Shown piece by piece: positions 1-7,059 of a DNA stretch of 32,906 nt. Source of the DNA: UBA7236 sp964638865 (GTDB taxonomy: Bacteria; Bacteroidota; Bacteroidia; Chitinophagales; BACL12). Positions within the stretch are counted from its first letter, which is position 1, and each line of letters starts with the position of its first letter. The notes below the pieces were generated by a model. That model was given only the letters and a program-made list of their open reading frames with translations. It did not search any database and was not told where the DNA came from. The position numbers and the translations under genes were made by a program. The DNA lies in assembly GCA_964638865.1 (NCBI GenBank), contig CAZXBG010000026.1, forward strand, positions 1-32,906. The letters are read 5' to 3'.

Positions 1-6
1 TGCACC

Positions 7-129
7 TCTGCGAACTCTGCGTGAAACAAAACCTCACCAAAAAACAAAATAAAACCAAACAAATCCCTTCGAGAAACAGAACCACATAAGCATCTGCGTG
101 AACCAACGCAATTAGCTTTGCGTGAAATA
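7..129. repeat. Degenerate intergenic repeat words (CTGCGTGAA)
   Basis: Three imperfect copies of a word close to CTCTGCGTGAAAC occur at about 15-27, 92-104 and 116-128, the last just ahead of the first gene. The words CTCTGCGAA and CTCTGCGTGAAA follow each other at 7-25. No coding frame covers this stretch. It resembles the degenerate short-word tracts found in other gaps of this window. Its function is unknown. Confidence 0.4.
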
Positions 130-146
130 TTTTTTAATTTTGTTGC

Positions 147-1205
147 ATGACTACAGCCCAGGTTAATTATTTAAATATCGGATTAATGTTGATATCAGCC
201 ATAGCCGCATTTATTATCCCATTTGAATTGTTTTTGTTTTCCTATGCCTTTTTAGGGCCACTGCATTACCTCACCGAAATTTCTTGGTTACACAAACGAA
301 ATTATTTCACAAAAGGAAAAAAAGATTTTATTTTTTTATTGGTCCTTTGTTTTTTAATTTTAATATTTTCCTACATAAGGCCAATTCTTTCCTGGTTCTT
401 TCCTGTTGACGTGGAGGGGAATTTTATTGATATTGGCATTACAAATATTGCCGAAAGCGCCGGCTCACTTACACCTACATTAATATTTTTATCCTTTGGT
501 GCAGCTTTAATTATGATACTTGTAAAAAGTAATACATTTAAAGTGATCAGTTATTCCTTGTTGTTTCTGCTCGGCCTCGCAATGCATTCCAGTGAATTTT
601 ATTTGGTTTTATTTGCTGTTTTTCTTCCAACACTCATACACGTTTTTATTTTCACAGGTGCATTCATTTTAGTAGGTGCATTAAAAGGAAAAAGTGTTTC
701 AGGATATTTTTCCATTTTAATATTTTTATTGTGCGCGGTAAGTTTCTTTATTTTATTCCGACAACCAGGTTATATTATTTCAGATTATGCAAAATCTGCC
801 TATAATGAATCCTTTTTCTCTTTAAATTATACCGTATTTGAATGGCTCATGCCGCATATGTTAGAAGGTGTGCGGAGCATGGATGGATTGCGCGATATTA
901 TTTACAACACCAGCTCCGGCATTCTTATCACGCGATTTATTGCATATGCCTATACTTACCATTATTTGAATTGGTTCTCCAAAACTTCCGTGATCAAATG
1001 GCATGAAATATCAAGACCGGGTTTGGCAATAATTGTTGTTTTATGGGTTGCTGCGGTGGTATTATATTCCTTCGATTACCGAACCGGATTAACAGCATTG
1101 TATTTCCTGAGTTTTCTGCATGTATTATTGGAATTTCCGCTCAATTTTCAATCTTTCAAACAAATTGGCGAACAAGTTAAATTGAGATTTCGATCTGCAG
1201 GGTAG
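147..1205 (+). CDS. Polytopic integral membrane protein, unknown function
   Basis: I do not recognise a named family. The 352-residue protein is almost entirely hydrophobic, with roughly eight to ten predicted membrane segments. Histidines sit in or beside several of them: in GPLHYLTE near residue 38, and in AMHSSEFY, LIHVF, MPHML, YHYLNW and the C-terminal LHVLLEFP. Such spacing recalls membrane proteins that bind metal or cofactor through His (for example the Brp/Blh carotene dioxygenases), but I see no matching signature, so this is only a thought. The ATG at 147 follows an A/T-rich stretch without a Shine-Dalgarno site, as is usual in Bacteroidota. The gene stands alone: the 600 bp downstream has no gene on either strand. 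Confidence 0.75.
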   Translation: MTTAQVNYLNIGLMLISAIAAFIIPFELFLFSYAFLGPLHYLTEISWLHKRNYFTKGKKDFIFLLVLCFLILIFSYIRPILSWFFPVDVEGNFIDIGITNIAESAGSLTPTLIFLSFGAALIMILVKSNTFKVISYSLLFLLGLAMHSSEFYLVLFAVFLPTLIHVFIFTGAFILVGALKGKSVSGYFSILIFLLCAVSFFILFRQPGYIISDYAKSAYNESFFSLNYTVFEWLMPHMLEGVRSMDGLRDIIYNTSSGILITRFIAYAYTYHYLNWFSKTSVIKWHEISRPGLAIIVVLWVAAVVLYSFDYRTGLTALYFLSFLHVLLEFPLNFQSFKQIGEQVKLRFRSAG

Positions 1206-1822
1206 GGGGTAGGGCTGTCGGGTAGCGGGTATCAGGAAAACAAAGGATGGAGGGGGTTTAGTAAAATTTCGGATGCAAAAAGGGGAACGCGGATGACGCG
1301 GATTGAGCGGATAAAAAAAAGATAAGAAAATGTTGAAGATGCAGATTGCCAAATAATTACAACTTCCACTTCAATTGATTCAAAAACTAAAAGTCCCGAA
1401 GGGACGACACATCTTGTAACAGCGGACTTTAGTCTGTGCATAACGCAAAAAGGGGCACGGTTATCGGGACAAGGGACAGGGGGAAAACAAACGGTTGGAT
1501 TTAGTATAATTTATTAAAAAAATTAACACCGTAATTTGATAATTTTGAAATGCTTGATATAGTTTTCCTTGGAAGCAATAGGCTCCAATGTTACAAACTG
1601 CCCACTGCTACTGCCCACTTTTTTTTCACGGGAAACGGGAAAACAAAGGGCGGAGGGGGAATGGGTATTAGGTATCGGGAACGGGGTATCAGGATATGTG
1701 AAACGGGATGAGAATTAGCTTTTAATTGCTCGCCGATTATAGGTGGTCATTTTAATGGAGAAAAAACATTCAGATCGAGCGTGAAAAAAAGCGGAGAAAA
1801 ATATTCCGGCATTAATTCTCCA
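1206..1822. other. Gene-free gap of low-complexity repeat words
   Basis: No credible coding frame is present. The gap has G-rich runs of the type GGGTATCAGG (1206-1240 and 1660-1700), a stretch of GCGGAT words (about 1290-1312), a hairpin repeat at 1386-1433, and CTGCCCACTGCTACTGCCCA near 1600. Short degenerate repeats of this kind recur elsewhere in the window. Confidence 0.6.
1386..1433. repeat. REP-like hairpin, nested
   Basis: ACTAAAAGTCC at 1386-1396 is the inverted complement, with one base indel, of GGACTTTAGT at 1424-1433. Inside it lies the smaller palindrome TCCCGAAGGGA. The two nested stems make a compact hairpin in an otherwise gene-free gap. It may be a dispersed palindromic repeat or a small structured RNA. 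There is no adjacent T-run, so it is a poor terminator. Confidence 0.45.
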
Positions 1823-2362
1823 TCATTCATCAAGATTTCCTTCACATAAATGTTTTAATACCTTTAGAGAAGTTTCGATATCTCTGCCCATCCATTTTGG
1901 TAACATTCTTCCCAATATTTTTGCAAATGCTCCACGGCGGGTTTTTCCGCTTACAATCCACTTTACAAGAATTTCTTTTTCTTTAATTTCTTCGAGCTGT
2001 ATATTAAAATCCATTTTAAAAACTCCTTTATTAAAAATGGCACTTAATATTATTTCATTATAAGGTTGAGTACTAGTAATCTTTAATTCACCCTTACCCA
2101 TTTTTTTTCCTTTCCAAAACATTATTGCTCCGGTACCTGATTCTTTGTCGCCATAAGTAATTTTAATTTTTGGATCGTTCTCCACACTCCAGGCACTCCA
2201 TTTTTTCCAGGTGGAGAGATCATCCAACGTATTAAAAATTATTTTTTTATCGCAGTTGATCTGTAAACTTTTATTGAATTTATATTTTGAAGAAATAAAT
2301 AAGCCAATCACGATCACGAGTGAAAATAATCCTGCTATTACCAATAATATCGTTCCTGTCAT
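1823..2362 (-). CDS. SRPBCC (START-like) family protein with N-terminal membrane anchor
   Basis: This 179-residue protein has one N-terminal membrane helix (about residues 3-24), followed by a domain that reads like the SRPBCC/polyketide-cyclase fold. The features are an early strand after the anchor, then FNTLDDLSTWKKWSAW, which resembles the 'W..WSPW' helix of these proteins, followed by alternating strands and a C-terminal amphipathic helix (ETSLKVLKHLCE). Members bind hydrophobic ligands in a deep pocket; the ligand here is unknown. The ATG at 2362 is convincing because the hydrophobic anchor follows directly. A -7-like TACTTTCG lies upstream. The gene is divergent from the CHU_C surface-protein gene at 2483. 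Confidence 0.75.
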   Translation of the reverse strand: MTGTILLVIAGLFSLVIVIGLFISSKYKFNKSLQINCDKKIIFNTLDDLSTWKKWSAWSVENDPKIKITYGDKESGTGAIMFWKGKKMGKGELKITSTQPYNEIILSAIFNKGVFKMDFNIQLEEIKEKEILVKWIVSGKTRRGAFAKILGRMLPKWMGRDIETSLKVLKHLCEGNLDE

Positions 2363-2442
2363 TTGTTTTCAATTTCCACACGAAAGTAGATATTAAATTT
2401 TTATTGATGGATTTTTTAAATCGACCTAATGTGTTATCTTTA

Positions 2443-2484
2443 ATAATCCGATCCTCCTCAGGCAAGGTGTTAAATTCGGATTAT
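2443..2484 (+). promoter_or_regulatory. Inverted repeat overlapping a start codon
   Basis: ATAATCCGA at 2443-2451 is perfectly complementary to TCGGATTAT at 2476-2484, which contains the A and T of the ATG at 2483. The 9 bp arms enclose a 24 nt loop. In RNA this would bury the start codon. A weak -7-like TATCTTTA lies at 2435-2442; if that is the real promoter, the transcript might start inside the left arm and weaken the hairpin. Confidence 0.35.
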
Positions 2485-4708
2485 GGCATCAAAGAAAGGG
2501 CTAACCATTTTGGTTGCACTATTTTCGTGGTTTATCTCCTCTTATACTCAAACAATTTCGGGTGTAATAAACGTATATAGTGAAGTCACAAACGTTGACC
2601 TAGCCGATATTACCTGTGTTTCTGTTGTAGGGTTTGCCATTGGCGACCGTGTTGTTATCATGCAAATGAAAGGTGCCAACATTGATGAAACTGATTCTCC
2701 TGCTTTTGGCGACGTGATATCTTATAATAGTGCAGGGTATTATGAATTTGGGACTATCATTAATATCACCGGACTTACAATTACTATTGAGAATCCGCTT
2801 TGCCGCACCTATGATATTGCTTCAGCTGTACAATTGATACGCGTTCCTGTTTATGATAATGTAACTATAGTAGGTGATGTGGTTGCCACCGATTGGAATG
2901 GAACTACAGGCGGAGTTGTTGTTTTGGAGGTTACAAATACACTCACTTTTAATGCAAATATTAATGTAAACGGGCAGGGTTTTAGAGGTGGTACACATTG
3001 TACAAGCTTTTTTGGTTGCGGTGTCAACGATTATTATTCTGATTATTCCGGAATATTTTCCTGTATTGGTGGTGAAAAAGGGGAAGGTATAGTTATATTA
3101 GATACTGACCTTTCAGGAAGCAGAGGAAAGGCTGCAAATGGCGGTGGAGGAAGTAATTCAGGGCAGCATGGAGGTGCGGGTGGGAGCAACTTTGGTGCAG
3201 GAGGCGTTAGTGCTTATCAATGGACCGGTTGTTTTCCTTTTGATAACATTTGGGCAACACCGGGTATAGCTTTGGATTATTCGGAAGATCGTGCATTTTT
3301 AGGTGGCGGAGGTGGTGGAGGTCATCAGGACAACGGTTTGGAAGTTACCGATGGTTCAGATGGAGGCGGATTAGTATTGATAAATGCGAATATAATAGAT
3401 GGCGGTGGATTTGCCATCAATGCAAATGCAAACGATGTAATTGAAATCACCGACTCAGAAGGTGCAGGTGGAGCGGGTGCCGGAGGTTCTGTTATTTTGC
3501 GCGTTACAAATTATAGTTCTGATCTTTACGTATATACAAGAGGAGGTTATGGAGGAAGTATTGAAAGCACTATATGGGCCGGAACCTGTCACGGACCCGG
3601 GGGTGGCGGGGGTGGAGGATATTTGGGAATATCGTTGCCGGTTTTACCTGCTAATGTTTTTTTGGATAATGTTGGAGGACTTCCCGGAATAATTACAAGT
3701 CCGGGCGCATTTTGCACCGGAACTCCACATGGAGCAGAGGCCGGAGTTGCAGGAGGTGTGGTTGCAAATATTCTGGAATCGCTAATTTATCCTGTAGTGG
3801 ATTTGGGAAATGATACTGCAATTTGTGTTTATCTCGATCCATTTATTTTAGATGCTGGAGCAGGTTTTGAATATGAATGGAACGACCTTACCACAAATCA
3901 AACCTTTGATGTTTATAATGACGGAATTTATTTTGTTACAGTTTCCAATGCGTTTGGTTGTACTGACTTCGATACCATAACAATAATAGTGAATGATGCT
4001 CCACCTTTAAATCTTCCCGATACCATTCAATATTGTTTGGGTGGGGATTTTACCTATGATGCCGGTGTAGGTGTGGAAAGTTATTTATGGCAAGACGGTT
4101 CAACTTCTCAAACTTTTATTGCTGAAGAAGAAGGCATTTATTGGGTGACCATTACCAATGCAATTGGATGTTCAACAACAGATTCCGCACTGATTTTAAC
4201 TCCCTGGCCGTTACCTGTGTTTACACTTGGAAATGATAGTATTATTTGTTTGGGTGATGAAATATTATTGGATGCAACTGTAATTAATTCTACCTATTTA
4301 TGGAATTCCGGAAATACAAATGCAACACAATTAATTACAGTTCCCGGTTTATATTCGGTAGGAGTTACAAACGAATTTAATTGTACTTTCATTGATGAGA
4401 TCAATTTTACTCCAGGTTGCGGACACGACATTTTTATTCCGAATGCATTCAGCCCGAATGCGGATGGAGTGAATGATGATTTTAATGTGGTTCCTTTTAA
4501 TGCTATAACTAATTATGATCTAAAAATTTATTCACGTTGGGGACAATTGCTTTTCAACAGTGCGGATATAAATATTGGTTGGGATGGAAATTTTAAAAAT
4601 ATACCGGCAGAGATCGGAACTTATATCACACTTATCACTTATCAGGTAGAAACTTTTGAAGGTCTTGTTACTTATACACTAAACGGAACTCTCACCTTGC
4701 TTCGCTGA
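2483..4708 (+). CDS. Secreted glycine-rich surface protein with T9SS type B (CHU_C) sorting domain
   Basis: This 741-residue exported protein starts with a signal peptide (about residues 1-22, ending near SYTQ). Residues 25-170 are a beta-rich domain whose DWNGTTGGVVVLEV segment resembles glycine-rich gliding-associated proteins such as myxobacterial AgmC (from memory, unverified). Residues about 210-410 contain several glycine clusters (for example GGGGGGGHQDNG). From about residue 438 there are three Ig/PKD-like repeats, each with a 'LGNDT..C' start and an 'YxWxxG' core. The last 96 residues, from about 646, form a CHU_C type B sorting domain (IPNAFSPNADGVNDDF, YSRWGQLLF, WDGNF), which directs export by the type IX system. 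The gene ends convergently with, and overlaps, a small minus-strand ORF. The precise role is unknown; cell-surface attachment or a structural role is inferred. Confidence 0.88.
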   Translation: MASKKGLTILVALFSWFISSYTQTISGVINVYSEVTNVDLADITCVSVVGFAIGDRVVIMQMKGANIDETDSPAFGDVISYNSAGYYEFGTIINITGLTITIENPLCRTYDIASAVQLIRVPVYDNVTIVGDVVATDWNGTTGGVVVLEVTNTLTFNANINVNGQGFRGGTHCTSFFGCGVNDYYSDYSGIFSCIGGEKGEGIVILDTDLSGSRGKAANGGGGSNSGQHGGAGGSNFGAGGVSAYQWTGCFPFDNIWATPGIALDYSEDRAFLGGGGGGGHQDNGLEVTDGSDGGGLVLINANIIDGGGFAINANANDVIEITDSEGAGGAGAGGSVILRVTNYSSDLYVYTRGGYGGSIESTIWAGTCHGPGGGGGGGYLGISLPVLPANVFLDNVGGLPGIITSPGAFCTGTPHGAEAGVAGGVVANILESLIYPVVDLGNDTAICVYLDPFILDAGAGFEYEWNDLTTNQTFDVYNDGIYFVTVSNAFGCTDFDTITIIVNDAPPLNLPDTIQYCLGGDFTYDAGVGVESYLWQDGSTSQTFIAEEEGIYWVTITNAIGCSTTDSALILTPWPLPVFTLGNDSIICLGDEILLDATVINSTYLWNSGNTNATQLITVPGLYSVGVTNEFNCTFIDEINFTPGCGHDIFIPNAFSPNADGVNDDFNVVPFNAITNYDLKIYSRWGQLLFNSADINIGWDGNFKNIPAEIGTYITLITYQVETFEGLVTYTLNGTLTLLR

Positions 4709-4967
4709 ATTTTTTATCCGTACCTTTATTTTTATTAAAATACTTTATTATGGTTTTATATAATAATAGAAAAGGAATATAAAATGGGAACATGATCAAA
4801 TACCAATATTCCGTATAATTATGTATTGGATAAAAAATCATCAGAGTCAAAAAAAACGAAACAGGAAATACTACGAAAATAAATTGCAATAAAATAATAC
4901 AAAGTTTTTTATTTCTTCTATAATCCTGAAAGAAACCTATTAATATTATAAGTTCGAAAATTCCCAT
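4692..4967 (-). CDS. Small hydrophobic ORF, possibly a truncated membrane-protein remnant
   Basis: This 91-residue frame encodes about three membrane segments and a lysine-rich C-terminus (KYFNKNKGTDKK). I recognise no family. The open frame continues ten codons upstream of the ATG at 4967 to a stop at 4998-5000, and those codons (LITYSISLA) would extend the first membrane helix. That suggests the real N-terminus is missing. The break lies only a few bases from the edge of the REP block at 5006. The 3' end overlaps the end of the CHU_C gene by 17 bp, which also suggests decay or low constraint. It may be a genuine small membrane protein or a pseudogene. Confidence 0.4.
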   Translation of the reverse strand: MGIFELIILIGFFQDYRRNKKLCIILLQFIFVVFPVSFFLTLMIFYPIHNYTEYWYLIMFPFYIPFLLLYKTIIKYFNKNKGTDKKFSEAR

Positions 4968-5005
4968 GGCTAAAGATATTGAATATGTTATTAAATTTTA
5001 AATTA

Positions 5006-5217
5006 GACCTCATGGGGTCTTACAGGACCTCACAGGACCTCATAGGTTTCCTAAACCTGTGAGGTCTAAGTTTAACGTAATAAAAGAAGTTCATGGATTA
5101 CGTAAAATTTTTACTTCAACTTAATTTAATATTTTGATTTCTCCCGCACAGACCTCACAGGTTTCTTAAACCTGTGAGGTCGTCGAGATCGTCGAGGTCG
5201 TCTTTGTCGTTTTTTTT
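5006..5217. repeat. Left REP-spacer-REP block of the RAYT element
   Basis: Two 31 bp palindromes lie here: 5036-5066 (one mismatch) and 5151-5181 (perfect). Each reads GACCTCACAGGTTT, then 3 nt, then AAACCTGTGAGGTC. They are separated by an 84 bp spacer. Broken half-sites precede the first (5006-5035). A tail of repeated GTCGTCGAG-like words follows the second (to about 5205), then a T-run. A 41 bp stretch of the spacer (5077-5117) is identical to 6025-6065 on the far side of the transposase gene, so the two flanks are direct repeats of one unit. Confidence 0.85.
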
Positions 5218-5328
5218 AAACCTGTAATGCCTGTTTACACGTACCTAGTCGATTAAAATTTCTAACACATTTATTAAACTTTTTAGTTATAAATAAATAA
5301 TATATTTTAGCAAAATAAACCCTTAAAT

Positions 5329-5946
5329 ATGGATTACTATCAACCATTAACCTACGATAATTACTACCATGTATATAATCATGGTAATAATCAGGATAAC
5401 ATTTTTTTGGAAGAAAAAAATTATTACTTTTTTCTGGAAAAAGTAAAGAAACATCTGTTTCCAGTGATTGAGATTTATTGTTATAACCTGTTAATTAATC
5501 ACTTTCATTTTTTGGTTAAGGTAAGGTCAGAACAGGAAATTGCAATGGTGAGTGAGAACTGGTGTAAAGAAAAAAATATCCCTTTTAAAATGTTAGATGT
5601 TTCCAAACAATTTTCCAATTTTTTTAATTCATATTCTAAATCTATGAATAAGGTGTATTTCAGAAGAGGAAGTTTGTTTAATGATAGATTTAAACGGATT
5701 CAAATTGAAAATGATAACCGATTTTCCCGAATGATCGGATATATACATACAAATGCTCAACACCATAAATTAGTAAGAGATTTTAGGGAATGGCCGTTTA
5801 GTTCCTATCATCAAATTTTAGAAAATAATAATTCATTTGTAAATTCTGAGGCTATACTCAAATGGTTTGAAAACAAAAATGAGTTTGAAAGATTTCATAT
5901 CGATTTTTCAAAATCATTCGAATATGAATCTCGTTGGATTGAATGA
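5329..5946 (+). CDS. REP-associated tyrosine transposase (RAYT, TnpA_REP-like, Y1 HUH family)
   Basis: This 205-residue protein belongs to the Y1 HUH transposase family related to IS200/IS605 TnpA, which cuts and joins single-stranded DNA at hairpins. The metal-binding HUH motif is His58-Phe59-His60 in NHFHFLV. The likely nucleophile is Tyr102 in FFNSYSKSMN. The family's 'RRGSLFNDRFKR' segment follows (about residues 112-123), then IGYIHTNAQHHKLV and WPFSSY. The length fits RAYTs. It is intact, without frameshifts. Both sides carry copies of the same palindrome (REP), the arrangement expected for a RAYT and its cognate REPs. In this family the gene is usually single-copy and domesticated rather than a self-mobile IS; which applies here is not decidable from the window. 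Confidence 0.92.
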   Translation: MDYYQPLTYDNYYHVYNHGNNQDNIFLEEKNYYFFLEKVKKHLFPVIEIYCYNLLINHFHFLVKVRSEQEIAMVSENWCKEKNIPFKMLDVSKQFSNFFNSYSKSMNKVYFRRGSLFNDRFKRIQIENDNRFSRMIGYIHTNAQHHKLVRDFREWPFSSYHQILENNNSFVNSEAILKWFENKNEFERFHIDFSKSFEYESRWIE

Positions 5947-5980
5947 TTAAAATGAATCATAGATTTTGACAACCTCCTAG

Positions 5981-6150
5981 TACCTCGCAGAAGGTTTGGG
6001 AAACCTGTGGGGTCTAAGTTTGATGTAATAAAAGAAGTTCATGGATTACGTAAAATTTTTACTTCGATTTTTATTTTGATTTCTCCAGAACAGACCTCAC
6101 AGGTTTAGGAAACCTGTGAGGTCGTCGAGGTCGTCGGGGTCGTTTTATTT
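5981..6150. repeat. Right REP-spacer-REP block of the RAYT element
   Basis: A degenerate palindrome (5981-6014) is followed by a 78 bp spacer and a perfect 31 bp palindrome (6093-6123). The tail again consists of GTCGTCGAG/GTCGTCGGG words. The orientation is the same as in the left block, so the transposase gene sits between direct repeats about 945 bp apart. The first REP on this side has decayed more than its left counterpart. Confidence 0.85.
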
Positions 6151-6169
6151 AATAAGATGGTTTAAGATT

Positions 6170-7012
6170 TTATCGATTTTCAAATCCAAGAAAAGGATTT
6201 GGGATTATAACACCATTTGCATCAAAAATTTCTTTGATCTTTTTTATTGCTTCATTGCGGGCGCGAAGTTGATCTATTTGTTTGAATTTGGTTATCCAGA
6301 AGCGGATTAAGAGTTTTATAGAGCCGGGAGCGAGATCAGTGAAATAAATTTCTAATTCTTTTTTATTGTTGTAGTTTATTTCTTTAAAAGCATTTTGAAT
6401 AAGTGTTTCTATTTTATTGATGTCTTCACCATGGGATATACCAATATTTATATCAATCCTTATCTCCCCATTAAGTGTGTAATTAATTAATGGATTGCCC
6501 AATACTAATTTATTAGGTATTTTAACATCAACTCCATTAGTTTGACGAATGGTGGTGTTGCGTAAATTCAATTCAACAATTGTTCCGAGATAACTGTTTG
6601 ACTCCACAAAATCACCAACCTTATAACTTTTTCTGGTGGTCATAATAATTCCTGCAATGGCGCTGGATAGCGTATCCTGTAAAGCAAGTCCTAAAACAAG
6701 TCCGAGAATTCCTGCACCGGCCAGGAGGGAAGTTACTGTTTGATTTAATCCAAGTATGCTAAGCGTAATAAATATTCCTATCGAAATAAAAATAATGGAA
6801 ATAAAACTTGCCATAACGGTAGCTATAGCTGTATTTCCATCTCTTCTATGCAATATCTTTGTCGCAACTTTTTTAACGAAACGCGAAAGTACAATTACCA
6901 ATATTAAAAAAATGATGGCGGTTAAGAAAATAGGCCAACGTTGCTCAATTAAGTCACCCCACTCGTTAAATTTTAACCAAGGGTCATTTGAAGTAGTTTG
7001 TTGCAGTAACAT
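6170..7012 (-). CDS. MscS-family small-conductance mechanosensitive channel
   Basis: This 280-residue protein gates open under membrane tension and releases solutes during hypo-osmotic shock. After a short periplasmic N-terminus there are three membrane helices between about residues 25 and 120. The third is the Gly/Ala-rich pore helix (SLLAGAGILGLVLGLALQDT), a hallmark of MscS. The beta domain follows (YKVGDFVESNSYLGTIVELNLRNT, then IPNKLVLGNPLINYT). The C-terminal alpha/beta domain ends at IPNPFLGFENR. The length is close to E. coli MscS (286). I chose the ATG at 7012; an upstream TTG at 7030 would only add six residues. It lies 48 bp downstream of uvrA on the same strand and may be read with it. 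Confidence 0.93.
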   Translation of the reverse strand: MLLQQTTSNDPWLKFNEWGDLIEQRWPIFLTAIIFLILVIVLSRFVKKVATKILHRRDGNTAIATVMASFISIIFISIGIFITLSILGLNQTVTSLLAGAGILGLVLGLALQDTLSSAIAGIIMTTRKSYKVGDFVESNSYLGTIVELNLRNTTIRQTNGVDVKIPNKLVLGNPLINYTLNGEIRIDINIGISHGEDINKIETLIQNAFKEINYNNKKELEIYFTDLAPGSIKLLIRFWITKFKQIDQLRARNEAIKKIKEIFDANGVIIPNPFLGFENR

Positions 7013-7059
7013 AACACTATAAAAATACAACCAATTAAAACGACATTGTGTTTCCGCTA

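Noticed and set aside
5151..5217. REP palindrome followed by a T-run as a plain terminator
   Set aside because: The same palindrome is repeated around the transposase and elsewhere without a T-run, so it is better explained as a REP; a secondary terminator role remains possible.
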